From Clostridium transplantifaecale (GTDB lineage Bacteria > Bacillota > Clostridia > Lachnospirales > Lachnospiraceae): a stretch of 64,000 nucleotides of DNA. A model generated the notes under the pieces. The model had not been told where the DNA came from, did no database searches, and saw only the letters and a program-made list of their open reading frames with translations. Numbering within the stretch: position 1 is the stretch's first letter; each line of letters opens with the position of its first letter. Below are positions 8,797 through 17,115 of the stretch, piece after piece. The stretch spans positions 214,834 through 278,833 of the forward strand of contig NZ_UYZY01000007.1 in the NCBI RefSeq assembly GCF_900626075.1. The letters run 5' to 3'. The translations under genes were made by a program, and so were the position numbers.

Positions 8797-8818
8797 CGTT
8801 AAAAAAATAACGTATAAT
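8797..8818 (+). promoter_or_regulatory. -10 element with adjacent inverted repeat
   Basis: TATAAT at 8813-8818 lies 43 bases before the cytidylate-kinase-like start. The inverted repeat CGTTA/TAACG (8797-8812) directly abuts it and would place a bound protein in the promoter spacer. No good -35 is seen. Confidence 0.45.
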
Positions 8819-8861
8819 AGGGGTATAAAGAACGGGGGATACCCAATCAGGAGGAACGGAT

Positions 8862-9383
8862 ATGACGAACAGGACAGTATGTATCGAGAGAGAATATGGA
8901 AGCAACGGGAAAAAAATTGCGGAGTGGCTCTCCAAAAGCACGGGAATTCACTGCTATGGCAAGAGCGAACTGTTAGAGGCCGCTGAGAAGTACGGACTGG
9001 TTCAGGAGAATGGGGAAGACGCAGAGGAGAACGAATATAAGACCTACTGTGAAACCATTAAATTCCTGGCGGACAAGGGTTCCTGCATTTTCGTAGGCAC
9101 GTGCGCTTCCGCAGTTCTCCAGGGAAGACCGAGGAATTTCAACGTATTTATCAAAGCCGACATGGAAAGCAAGATTTTCTGGGCCATGGAGAGTGAAAAA
9201 GTGGAGCGCGATAAGGCGGAGGAAATCATCGCCCAGATGGACAATAAGCGCAAAGAGACGAGAAAGCACTTCGCGGTAACCGCAGACGGAAAACCGGTGG
9301 AATATGATTTGGTAGTCACAAGCTCCAAATTCGGTATTGAGGGAACGGCAGAAATCATTAAGAACTGCCTGTCCAGAATTTAA
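8862..9383 (+). CDS. Cytidylate kinase-like family protein
   Basis: 173 residues, MTNRTVCIEREYGSNGKKIAEWLS. The EYGSNG stretch is the P-loop-like motif of the cytidylate-kinase-like family seen in Clostridia. GSCIFVGTCASAVLQGRPRNFNVFIKAD is the typical middle section, and RKETRKHFA resembles the lid. The biochemical role of these stand-alone proteins is not established; they are distinct from housekeeping Cmk. AGGAGG precedes the ATG. A strong terminator follows. Confidence 0.82.
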   Translation: MTNRTVCIEREYGSNGKKIAEWLSKSTGIHCYGKSELLEAAEKYGLVQENGEDAEENEYKTYCETIKFLADKGSCIFVGTCASAVLQGRPRNFNVFIKADMESKIFWAMESEKVERDKAEEIIAQMDNKRKETRKHFAVTADGKPVEYDLVVTSSKFGIEGTAEIIKNCLSRI

Positions 9384-9490
9384 TAGACAAAGTAACGATA
9401 ACATTGAGACAGTCACGTAAAACAAAGAGAATTGATAGTGAAATAAATATCATAAATCATATTTTGTGAAATATGGATTTGTGACAAATA

Positions 9491-9548
9491 AAAAATAAAC
9501 CGTATCAGAGTTAGCCTGGAAACTGCTGCTGTACGGTTTATTTTTATT
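9491..9548. terminator. Bidirectional Rho-independent terminator
   Basis: AAAAATAAACCGTA (9491-9504) pairs perfectly with TACGGTTTATTTTT (9532-9545), with flanking A and T runs, between convergent genes. Confidence 0.85.
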
Positions 9549-9552
9549 TTTT

Positions 9553-10029
9553 TTAAAGAGTGTCCGGCTTGAATTTTTTAAAGAGGGGGCCTTCATCACC
9601 GTAACCATCCCGGATAAAACCGCTCTTTTGCAGCACCCTCTGGGATGCTTTGTTATCCGGTTCGGTCTGGGCGGTGACGCATTCGACGCCTTCCTGCCCG
9701 AATGCCCAATTGGATAAGCCTTTTACGGCCTCTGTTGCATAGCCGTTCCTCCTGAACTCCTCACCGATCCCATAACCCAGCTCCACGGCGCCTTCCGCAT
9801 CAGGAGCGCCTTTAAATCCGATTTCACCGACCTGCGTCCCGCCGGACAGCGTGATTCTCCAGTTGGAGCCCCATTCCTCCCGTCCGGGCAGGCTTTGCAT
9901 GGTTTCGATCATTTCATGGTAGGCCTGTTTCATTCCGCTGTCTTTTTCGCTGTGATATAAAGCGTTCATTTCTTCGATATTCTGTGGCTCGATGCAAAGG
10001 CGTTCTGTTTTAACCAAAATATTCATCAT
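9553..10029 (-). CDS. GNAT-family N-acetyltransferase (RimJ/RimL type)
   Basis: 158 residues. The N-terminal VKTERLCIEPQN is the usual opening of RimJ/RimL-like acetyltransferases. ELGYGIGEEFRRNGYATEA contains the acetyl-CoA pyrophosphate-binding loop (R/Q-x-x-G-x-A form), and NKASQRVLQKSGF is the conserved C-terminal motif. It transfers acetyl from acetyl-CoA to an amine; the substrate is unknown. Confidence 0.88.
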   Translation of the reverse strand: MMNILVKTERLCIEPQNIEEMNALYHSEKDSGMKQAYHEMIETMQSLPGREEWGSNWRITLSGGTQVGEIGFKGAPDAEGAVELGYGIGEEFRRNGYATEAVKGLSNWAFGQEGVECVTAQTEPDNKASQRVLQKSGFIRDGYGDEGPLFKKFKPDTL

Positions 10030-10303
10030 AGTTATTTAATTTCCTTTTATTTTCCTGTGCTGCGTTTTTTCACCGCATATGATTCGGGCGGTGGGGTCTT
10101 TTTTTACCCGGTTATCTTCAGTCTAATATCTGCCGGTGAAAATGTCAAATCATTCAGGGAATACTTTGATTATGCCTTTGATTATCAAGGCCTTTTCCTG
10201 AGGCTTTCCTTATTTGACAGACATCTCCATCTATAATACAATAAAAAAGGTGCGGCCGCCGCCCCGCATCACGGGAACCGGAAGAATTCATAAGGAGACA
10301 ATA

Positions 10304-11080
10304 ATGAACTATCAAGATATTAATTCAAAAACCATTGACCAATGGGTGAAGGATGGCTGGGTATGGGGAATTCCCATATCACATGAAGAATATGAGCGCG
10401 CTCTCTGCGGCGACTGGAAGGTCGTACTGACGCCGAATAAAGCAGTACCGGCAGAATGGTTCGGCGATCTGCGCGGAAAGAAAGTGCTGGGACTTGCAAG
10501 CGGCGGGGGACAGCAGATGCCGCTCTTTACGGCAGCAGGTGCGCAGTGTACTGTGCTTGACTACTCAGAGAAACAACTGGCTCAGGAAAAAATGGTAGCG
10601 GAGCGGGAGGGCTACGACATCACAATTATCCGGGCGGATATGACGAAACCGCTTCCATTTGAAGATGAGAGCTTTGATCTGATTTTCCATCCTGTTTCCA
10701 ATTGCTATGTGGAAGAAGTAAAACCGATTTTCAGGGAGTGCTACCGCGTCCTGAAGGACGGAGGAATCCTGCTTGCGGGGCTTGACAACGGCATAAACTA
10801 TATTTTTGACGATGACGAGAAAGAGCTTTTGAATTCCCTGCCCTTTAATCCGCTGAAAAATGAGGAGCATATGAAGCAGCTTCAGGCAGACAACAGCGGA
10901 GTACAGTTTTCCCATACAATGGATGAGCAGCTTGGAGGACAGCTTGAGTCGGGATTCATCCTGACTCATATAATGGAAGATATCAATGACGAAGGAAATT
11001 TAAAAGAGCACAACATTCCCTGCTTCGTTGCGACACGCGCAGTGAAAAGAAAGGATCTGCAGCCGTGTAAACTTATTTAA
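10304..11080 (+). CDS. Class I SAM-dependent methyltransferase
   Basis: 258 residues from ATG 10304, chosen because AAGGAG lies 7 bases upstream; an in-frame extension to 10214 has no ribosome site. Motif I is KVLGLASGGGQQMPLFTAAGA, followed by VLDYSEKQL, RADMTKPLPFEDESFDLIFHPVSN and YRVLKDGGILLAG, the ubiE-like layout. The N-terminal WVWGIPISHEEYE is typical of a Firmicutes methyltransferase subgroup. Substrate unknown. Confidence 0.85.
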   Translation: MNYQDINSKTIDQWVKDGWVWGIPISHEEYERALCGDWKVVLTPNKAVPAEWFGDLRGKKVLGLASGGGQQMPLFTAAGAQCTVLDYSEKQLAQEKMVAEREGYDITIIRADMTKPLPFEDESFDLIFHPVSNCYVEEVKPIFRECYRVLKDGGILLAGLDNGINYIFDDDEKELLNSLPFNPLKNEEHMKQLQADNSGVQFSHTMDEQLGGQLESGFILTHIMEDINDEGNLKEHNIPCFVATRAVKRKDLQPCKLI

Positions 11081-11167
11081 CGGGATATGAGCGCCAATTG
11101 CGGAAACGGCCCTGCGGCCGGATACATAAACATTTAAAGAAGAGATGTAAATTGTCGCGTCAGACTT

Positions 11168-11212
11168 AAAAAGAGGGGCCGGAAGTGAAATTCTTCCTGT
11201 CCCTCTTTCTTA
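11168..11212. terminator. Bidirectional Rho-independent terminator
   Basis: AAAGAGGG...GGAAG (11170-11185) pairs with CTTCC...CCCTCTTT (11193-11208) with small internal mismatches, between the convergent methyltransferase and ThyX-like genes. Confidence 0.7.
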
Positions 11213-11231
11213 ATCAATATTCAATTTCCAA

Positions 11232-11855
11232 TTATTTGCCGTCTGCGATGATGATCTCCTGTGCATACGGCAATGTCTGGATCCAATCACAGAAGGTGTG
11301 CCACTCGGTCAGCTTATGATCTTTTCTCGCGTAGTAGATATTGATCAGAGTCTCATAGTTAAAGGAGCATGTCCGAAGCTGGTTGTAGCTGGTAGGAAGG
11401 AGCTGGATCATATCATACCAGTCGTCTTTGCTCTTCGTCTCCAGATATCTGAGGCGGATTTCCTCCATCTTATCTACAACGCCCTGCATAAATTCTTTTG
11501 TTGCAGGTGTCATGTGATCGCAGCTGAAATCGTCTAACGTGAACGGCTTGCTTGCAATCTTATGCATTGTACTGCAGGAATTGGCAACGGTTGCAATTTT
11601 ATATGTATCATATTCTTTCCACCAGTAGAGCGGAGCTGTAATGTCAACAGATACGAGGATCTGACGGACATACTTGCGGTGATCGCTTCCGGCCATGCGC
11701 AGCTTCTTCGCCAGATTCAAATCATTCGGACCGAGGATATAGTTGCCCTTCTCATCATAAGAGCTGTCCGTGCGGTTCCAGCTGTTAAGGGGATTTCTTG
11801 CGCCGCGGAGAGCATTCTCCATATTCATTACGCTGGTTCTTTCTAATATAATCAT
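11232..11855 (-). CDS. ThyX-like protein, probably not a canonical thymidylate synthase
   Basis: 207 residues from ATG 11855, chosen because AAAGGA lies 6 bases upstream. The layout recalls flavin-dependent thymidylate synthase: a central region RQILVSVDITAPLYWWKEYD followed by TYKIATVANSCSTMHKI, where ThyX has RHR and the N/S-E-S-x-R-Y stretch, and later LLPTSYNQLRTCSFNYETL with YYARKDHKLTEWH, where ThyX has LP...T...N..SL..F..LR. The signature RHR arginines are not present. The family link is my inference from pattern. A biochemical role is not established. The divergent downstream element occupies the space before the next gene. Confidence 0.5.
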   Translation of the reverse strand: MIILERTSVMNMENALRGARNPLNSWNRTDSSYDEKGNYILGPNDLNLAKKLRMAGSDHRKYVRQILVSVDITAPLYWWKEYDTYKIATVANSCSTMHKIASKPFTLDDFSCDHMTPATKEFMQGVVDKMEEIRLRYLETKSKDDWYDMIQLLPTSYNQLRTCSFNYETLINIYYARKDHKLTEWHTFCDWIQTLPYAQEIIIADGK

Positions 11856-12000
11856 GGTGATTCCTTTCATCGATTCCCTGTTTTCGTGGTACTAAAATTA
11901 TTATACCAGAAGAAGATAAAAAATCAATTGTAAGATTGGAGGAGAAATGAGAACGCCGCCGGGACGGTCGGGGGGCGGGATGGTGAGAGGGAGGGGATGA

Positions 12001-12203
12001 GTCTTCAGTCCCGGATTTTAGGTTGTCGCAGGTGGGGAATCCGGGAGAAAAAATTCCTGCGGGGACCCGCTCCCGCTTGTGGAATGCGCAGCGGGTGCTA
12101 GATTCGTGTAAAACCTCATCAAGCACCGGCGGATTCCAATGTCCCCTCCGGAAAGTTTTCTCCCTACTTCCCCACGGGCAGGTTATGGGCCGGGACTGAA
12201 GAC
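12001..12203 (+). repeat. Hairpin unit A of composite element copy 1
   Basis: A 203-bp near palindrome. GTCTTCAGTCCCGG pairs with CCGGGACTGAAGAC at the ends. Inner paired blocks are GGAGAAAA, TTCC...GGGGA, TGGAAT...CCG and GGTGCT/AGCACC, with a loop of about 22 bases. An unpaired CGCTCCCGCTT bulge sits in the left arm. Confidence 0.8.
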
Positions 12204-12561
12204 GCGAAGGGTTTCGCCATCCCGATCCCTGGCCTGTGGCCGCTGAATTGTTCTTATTCCTTCAAAGGGGGGAGGGATTGTCGCTGCCACTACATTTCCT
12301 CGAATTCCGGGAGAATGCCTTTTGCATGGTATTCAATTGATGGATCAGAGCTTTAGCTCCTGACCTATCTTTGAATAACCATTGAATTTTTTGATTCATC
12401 ATTAAATTTCGTTTTGGATTTTTCTCTGATTCCAACCCGAAATACCTTCTTAAGGTAAAAGATTCACGACTACATAGTGGACGCAACAATACCTCCCCCG
12501 CACTTGACGAAAGAGACAATCAGCCCCTGAAGCCGGCGGACGGGGCAACACACTTCGCTGA

Positions 12562-12763
12562 GTCTTCAGTCCCGTCGACAACCTGCCCGGGGGAAGGAAG
12601 GAGAAAACTTTCCGAAGGGGACATTGGAGCCCGCCGGTGCTTGGACGGCGTTCTTTGACGTCTTAGCATCCGCTGTGCGCTCCACAAGCGGGAGCGGGTC
12701 CCCGTAGGAATTTTTTCTCCTGGATTCCCCCCTAACTACACCCTACAAACCGGGACTGAAGAC
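12562..12763 (-). repeat. Hairpin unit B of composite element copy 1
   Basis: A 202-bp unit, homologous to unit A but in reverse orientation. Its stem has GGAGC where unit A has GGAAT, and the opposite arm carries the matching change. Confidence 0.8.
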
Positions 12764-12837
12764 TCACCAATCCATCCCACTCCCCCGTCCGCCATCTTTC
12801 AGAGGCGTCCTCGCATCTCAACTAATCAGAGTAGAGC

Positions 12838-12866
12838 TTGTATTTACGGTAAAAATATAGTAGAAT
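12838..12866 (+). promoter_or_regulatory. Promoter for the metallo-beta-lactamase-fold gene
   Basis: TTGTAT (12838-12843), 17-base spacer, TAGAAT (12861-12866), just outside the end of the composite element and about 90 bases before the ATG. Confidence 0.55.
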
Positions 12867-12958
12867 ACGTAACAGTCCGGCTACAGGCAAAAATTGGGGA
12901 GTATATTCCCAAAAACCTGGAATCCTGGTGAATGAGAGTTTGAAATAAGGAGAATAAC

Positions 12959-13840
12959 ATGAGAGTAATAGATGTATCCGGAGTTGGAGCGGCGGCCGTT
13001 TTCCTGATAAAGGGAAAATCGAATATCCTGTTTGAGGCGGGAATGGCCTATGCGGCTGATTTGATGGTCGAGAAAATCAGGCGTGAGCTGGATGGGGGGA
13101 AGGTGGACGCGGTTCTTTTGTCCCACTCCCATTATGACCATGTGGCAGGTCTTCCGGCTGTGCGGAAAGCCTGGCCGGAGGTGAAGGTGTATGCCTCGGA
13201 GCGGGCGAAGGAGATTCTTACGAAGCCGTCGGCGCTTTCGACAATCCGGAACTTAAGCAGGATTGCGGCCGGTGCGGCCGGCATGAGCTGGGCTCAGGAC
13301 TACCGGGATGAGGATTTAAGGGTCGACGTGGTGCTCAATGACGGGGAAACGGTCCAGCTTGGGGATCACAAGGTATTTGCGTTTGAAACATTGGGACATA
13401 CAAAATGTTCTCTTTCTTATATTGTGGACAATGAATTGATGCTGTGCAGCGAATCGGTCGGCGTGCTCGGGCCGTCCGGCGGTTATATGCCCGCATTTCT
13501 GGTGGATTATAAGGGAGCCAGGGAGTCCATTATCAAGTCCAGGAATTATCATGTGAAAGACATTATCTTAAATCATTATGGATTTGTAAACGAAGAAGAT
13601 AAACCGCGCATCTGGGATATTATGATGGAAAAACTGGAGAGCAGTAAGAACAGGATGGTCCGGATTATGAAAGAATGCGCTTCGGACGAGGAGGCCCTCA
13701 AAATGATGGAGAGCGTCTTCCATGAGAAGGTTGATAAGAAAGAGCAGCCGGATGAGGCGTTCGATATCAATGCGCTGAGCATGATGAAAACGCTGCGGCG
13801 TCAGTTTCCGGAAGAATTTGAGGAGCAACACTGTATTTAA
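12959..13840 (+). CDS. Metallo-beta-lactamase-fold hydrolase
   Basis: 293 residues. The metal-binding motif SHSHYDHVAGLPAV (about 57-70) fits HxHxDH; a later LGHTKCSLSYIV and LNHYGF supply the further His positions of the fold. Such enzymes include glyoxalase II-like thioesterases, lactonases and flavodiiron relatives; the substrate is not apparent. GGAG precedes the ATG. Dihydrofolate reductase follows after 45 bases and may be cotranscribed. Confidence 0.87.
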   Translation: MRVIDVSGVGAAAVFLIKGKSNILFEAGMAYAADLMVEKIRRELDGGKVDAVLLSHSHYDHVAGLPAVRKAWPEVKVYASERAKEILTKPSALSTIRNLSRIAAGAAGMSWAQDYRDEDLRVDVVLNDGETVQLGDHKVFAFETLGHTKCSLSYIVDNELMLCSESVGVLGPSGGYMPAFLVDYKGARESIIKSRNYHVKDIILNHYGFVNEEDKPRIWDIMMEKLESSKNRMVRIMKECASDEEALKMMESVFHEKVDKKEQPDEAFDINALSMMKTLRRQFPEEFEEQHCI

Positions 13841-13885
13841 TAGAAGAAACACGTAGACAGGGAATATCGGAAAGGCAGGTGCGGT

Positions 13886-14389
13886 ATGCAGTTAATAGCG
13901 GCGGTAGACAAAAACTGGGCCATCGGGCAGAAGGGACAGATGCTGGTTACGATACCGGCGGATCAGAAGCTGTTCCGTCAGGAGACAATGGGAAAGATTA
14001 TTGTAATGGGAAGAAAAACCTTCCTCACGCTTCCGGGGGAACGCCCGTTAGACGGAAGAATCAACCTGATTCTGACGACGGACAGGAGCTTTCAGATGAA
14101 GGGAGCCGATGTCTGCTACAGTATGGATGAGGCGATGGAAAAACTTGAATGGTATAAAAAAGAACGCGGATTCACGGATCAGGATATTTATATTATCGGA
14201 GGACAGAGCATCTATGAGCAATTTCTGCCATACTGCGATACGGCCCACATCACATACATCGACTATGCATATCAGGCCGATACCTATCTTGTGAATCTGG
14301 AAAAAGAGGGATGGGTTGTGACCGAGGAAAGTGACGAACAGACCTACTTTGATCTCTGTTATGAGTTCAGAAAATACAGAAGGCCATAG
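13886..14389 (+). CDS. folA: Dihydrofolate reductase
   Basis: 167 residues, MQLIAAVDKNWAIGQKGQML, with the Met20-loop equivalent, IVMGRKTFLTLPG (NADPH-binding T-x-x-x-LP-G) and YIIGGQSIYEQFLPYCD, the conserved GG signature. It reduces dihydrofolate to tetrahydrofolate with NADPH. In many bacteria folA sits beside thyA; here no thyA is adjacent, but a ThyX-like protein lies 2 kb upstream on the other strand. The usual substrate-binding acidic residue is replaced in the visible alignment by VTIPADQKLFR, where Asp is at ADQK. Confidence 0.93.
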   Translation: MQLIAAVDKNWAIGQKGQMLVTIPADQKLFRQETMGKIIVMGRKTFLTLPGERPLDGRINLILTTDRSFQMKGADVCYSMDEAMEKLEWYKKERGFTDQDIYIIGGQSIYEQFLPYCDTAHITYIDYAYQADTYLVNLEKEGWVVTEESDEQTYFDLCYEFRKYRRP

Positions 14390-14651
14390 GGGAGAATATC
14401 TGTACAATTCTAAACCGCTTTTCTGATTACAACAGTATTTTTAAAGGGGAAGACATGTTTTTGCTTGTCTTTATAGAGGTGAAGTGGTAAAATGTAGGCA
14501 ATCTTTTGCATATTTATGTCATTTTCTGCAGAACTGACCCCAAAACAGCAGAGTTTTACAGGTAATGTTCCAGCAGTATACAGCAGTTTATTTATAAAGT
14601 ATGCAAAAGCCGAAATACATCGAATAGAACAGAGGAAACAGGAGGAAAAGC

Positions 14652-15542
14652 ATGTACCAGATATTAAAAGCGGAAAAGCTGGCTGATAAAATTTATCTGA
14701 TGGTCGTGGAAGCCCCCAGGATTGCACGTTCCTGCGAACCGGGTGAGTTTGTGATTGTCAAGATAGATGAAGAAGGGGAGAGGGTTCCTCTGACCATTTG
14801 CGATTATGACCGGGAGAAGGGAACCGTAACAATTGTCTTCCAGACGGTCGGCGCATCCACACAGAGGATGAGTGATTTGAAGGCCGGGGATGCCTTCCGC
14901 GATTTTGTCGGCCCCCTTGGAAACCCATCCGAGTTTGTAAAAGAAGACCCGGAGACACTGAAAAAGAAGAAAATCCTTTTTGTGGCCGGAGGAGTCGGCG
15001 CCGCCCCTGTGTATCCGCAGGTGAAGTGGATGAAGGAGCACGGCATTGACGTGGACGTCATCGTAGGCTCCAAGACAAAGGACCTCCTGATCCTGACGGA
15101 AGAGATGGAAAAACAGGCGGGCAGCCTTTACATAACAACCGATGACGGCAGCTTCGGCCATAAGGGAATGGTGACGGAGGTCATCACGGACCTGGTGGAG
15201 AGCCAGGGGAAGAAATACGACACCTGTGTGGCGATCGGCCCGATGATTATGATGAAATTCGTCTGTCTGCTGACAAAGAAGCTGGCAATTCCAACGGTGG
15301 TCAGCTTAAACCCGATCATGGTGGACGGGACCGGGATGTGTGGGGCCTGCCGCGTGACAGTGGGAGACAAGGTGAAATTCGCCTGCGTGGACGGCCCGGA
15401 ATTCGACGGCCATCTGGTAAATTTTGACGAAGCCATGAAACGCCAGCAGCTGTACCGCACCCAGGAGGGCCGGGCCATGCTCAGGATTCAGGAGGGGGAT
15501 ACCCACCACGGCGGATGCGGACATTGCGGAGGTGAAGAATAG
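14652..15542 (+). CDS. nfnA: NADH-dependent ferredoxin:NADP oxidoreductase, small subunit (NfnA / SudB type)
   Basis: 296 residues. A ferredoxin-reductase-type FAD domain (about 1-100; ERVPLTICDYDREKG), an NAD-binding domain (FVAGGVGAAPVYPQVKWM) and a C-terminal [2Fe-2S] site (DGTGMCGACRV ... ACVDGPEFDGH). The very C-terminus has HGGCGHCGG, an unusual Cys-containing tail. With the next gene it forms the electron-bifurcating NfnAB complex, or the related sulfide dehydrogenase, coupling NADH and reduced ferredoxin to NADPH formation in the cytosol. AGGAGG precedes the ATG. Confidence 0.9.
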   Translation: MYQILKAEKLADKIYLMVVEAPRIARSCEPGEFVIVKIDEEGERVPLTICDYDREKGTVTIVFQTVGASTQRMSDLKAGDAFRDFVGPLGNPSEFVKEDPETLKKKKILFVAGGVGAAPVYPQVKWMKEHGIDVDVIVGSKTKDLLILTEEMEKQAGSLYITTDDGSFGHKGMVTEVITDLVESQGKKYDTCVAIGPMIMMKFVCLLTKKLAIPTVVSLNPIMVDGTGMCGACRVTVGDKVKFACVDGPEFDGHLVNFDEAMKRQQLYRTQEGRAMLRIQEGDTHHGGCGHCGGEE

Positions 15543-16940
15543 ATGGAAACGAAGAGAGACATGATGGTAAAGGTCCCGGTAAGGGAACAGGATCCAAAGG
15601 TGCGCGCCGCTAACTTTGAGGAGGTGTGCCTGGGTTATAATAAAGAGGAGGCCATGGCGGAGGCGGAGCGCTGCTTAAACTGCAAAAATGCAAAGTGCAT
15701 CGCTGGCTGCCCGGTGTCCATCGACATCCCGGCGTTTATCCAGGAAGTGAAGAACGGGGAGATCGAGGGAGCGGCCCGTGTGATTGCCAGGGCGTCTGCC
15801 CTCCCGGCCGTCTGCGGCCGCGTCTGCCCGCAGGAGACCCAGTGTGAGGGGCTCTGCATCAGGGGAATCAAAGGGGAGCCGGTCTCCATCGGCAAACTGG
15901 AGCGGTTTGTGGCGGACTGGTCGAGGGAACACGGCTTTGTGCCGGAGGCCCCGGAGAAGACGAACGGGAAGAAGGTGGCCGTGATCGGCTCCGGCCCCTG
16001 CGGCCTGACCTGCGCCGGAGACCTGGCAAAGCTGGGATATGAAGTGACTATTTTCGAGGCCCTCCATGAGGCGGGCGGCGTGCTCACTTACGGAATCCCG
16101 GAGTTCCGTCTGCCGAAGGCGGATGTGGTCCAGCCGGAGATTGACAACGTAAAGAAGCTGGGCGTCAGGATCGAGACAAACGTGGTGATCGGGAAGTCGG
16201 TTACCATCGATGAACTGATGGAAGAGGAAGGGTTCAAAGCCGTATTTATCGGTTCGGGGGCGGGCCTCCCGAAATTCATGGGGATCCCGGGGGAGAATGC
16301 CAACGGGGTGTTCTCGGCTAATGAGTACCTGACCAGGAGCAACCTGATGAAGGCGTTCCGAGACGATTATGACACCCCGCTGATGATTGGGAAAAACGTG
16401 GTGGTAGTCGGCGGCGGGAACGTGGCTATGGACGCGGCCAGGACGGCGCTTCGCCTTGGGGCCGAGGTACATATCGTATACAGGAGAAGTGAGAAGGAGC
16501 TGCCGGCCAGGGCAGAGGAAGTCCACCATGCAAAGGAGGAGGGGATTAAGTTCGACCTCCTGACCAACCCGGTGGAGATCCTGACGGATGATAACGGCTG
16601 GGTGAGCGGCATCATCTGCCGGAGGATGGAGCTTGGCGAGCCGGATGAATCGGGAAGGAGAAGGCCGGTTGAGCAGGCGGGATCGGATTTCAGGATCGAC
16701 GCCGACACAGTGATCATGGCGCTTGGGACGTCCCCGAACCCGCTGATCTCCGCCACGACGGAGGGCCTGTCCGTAAACCGCTGGAAATGCATTATCGCCG
16801 ATGAGAAGGATGGAAAGACGACGAAAGAGGGCGTCTATGCGGGCGGAGATGCCGTGACCGGTGCGGCGACCGTCATCCTTGCCATGGAGGCGGGACGTGC
16901 CGGGGCGCGCGGGATTGACGAGTACCTTTCAGGTAAATAA
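15543..16940 (+). CDS. nfnB: NADH-dependent ferredoxin:NADP oxidoreductase, large subunit (NfnB; glutamate-synthase small-chain-like)
   Basis: 465 residues. The N-terminal domain has two [4Fe-4S] cysteine sets (CLNCKNAKCIAGCP and CGRVCPQETQCEGLC). Then FAD binding (AVIGSGPCGLTCAGDLAKLG) and NADP binding (VVVVGGGNVAMDAARTALRLG), and a C-terminal ATVILAMEAGRAGARGIDEYL. Length and order match NfnB rather than a stand-alone glutamate synthase subunit, and the partner nfnA gene ends directly at its start codon. Base composition is higher in GC than the neighbours, as often in highly expressed core metabolism genes. Confidence 0.92.
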   Translation: METKRDMMVKVPVREQDPKVRAANFEEVCLGYNKEEAMAEAERCLNCKNAKCIAGCPVSIDIPAFIQEVKNGEIEGAARVIARASALPAVCGRVCPQETQCEGLCIRGIKGEPVSIGKLERFVADWSREHGFVPEAPEKTNGKKVAVIGSGPCGLTCAGDLAKLGYEVTIFEALHEAGGVLTYGIPEFRLPKADVVQPEIDNVKKLGVRIETNVVIGKSVTIDELMEEEGFKAVFIGSGAGLPKFMGIPGENANGVFSANEYLTRSNLMKAFRDDYDTPLMIGKNVVVVGGGNVAMDAARTALRLGAEVHIVYRRSEKELPARAEEVHHAKEEGIKFDLLTNPVEILTDDNGWVSGIICRRMELGEPDESGRRRPVEQAGSDFRIDADTVIMALGTSPNPLISATTEGLSVNRWKCIIADEKDGKTTKEGVYAGGDAVTGAATVILAMEAGRAGARGIDEYLSGK

Positions 16941-17000
16941 TGATGCGGTTTGCGAAAGCTTTAGCACAACAGCTTTAGCAGCCGGCATTTGTATGAAGTG

Positions 17001-17042
17001 CAGCCCTGGCCGGAGCTTATTTGTGATGGCCGGGGCTGTTTT
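17001..17042 (+). terminator. Rho-independent terminator after nfnAB
   Basis: CAGCCCTGGCC (17001-17011) pairs with GGCCGGGGCTG (17028-17038), followed by TTTTG. Confidence 0.75.
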
Positions 17043-17060
17043 GTGATGGTGGAAATAATC

Positions 17061-17089
17061 GTAACAGTTCATGCTGTCTGAACTGTTAC
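17061..17089. promoter_or_regulatory. Perfect 11-bp inverted repeat upstream of the MATE gene
   Basis: GTAACAGTTCA (17061-17071) and TGAACTGTTAC (17079-17089) with a 7-base spacer, ending 27 bases before the MATE start. A dimeric-regulator operator is likely. The half-site resembles the dispersed GTTACTGTTCA motif elsewhere in the window. Confidence 0.6.
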
Positions 17090-17115
17090 AAATAATCAAT
17101 TTAGAGGGAAAAAAG

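Larger units (their letters stand above)
11945..12822 (+). repeat. Composite palindromic element, copy 1 (complete, about 880 bp)
   Basis: Noncoding. Order: outer end AAATGAGAACGCCGCC (11945-), unit A 12001-12203, core 12204-12561, unit B 12562-12763 in inverted orientation, outer end finishing GACGCCTCT-type sequence read in reverse up to GCATCTCAAC (12822). Each unit starts GTCTTCAGTCCCG and ends CGGGACTGAAGAC. It is homologous to copies at 32065-34769 and 63203-64000. Short reading frames inside have no ribosome sites and are not credible. It fills the 1.1-kb gap between the ThyX-like and metallo-beta-lactamase genes. Confidence 0.85.

Noticed and set aside
12001..12203. Integron attC site or retron msd-type hairpin
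   Set aside because: No integrase core-site motif, integron integrase or reverse transcriptase is present in the window; the hairpin is longer and occurs in inverted pairs.
12262..12519. Open reading frames within the core of the composite element
   Set aside because: No ribosome site, and the core sequence diverges between copies without keeping a frame.
11945..12822. Clear target-site duplication around composite element copy 1
   Set aside because: Flanking bases at the two ends do not match over a convincing length, so no duplication is claimed.
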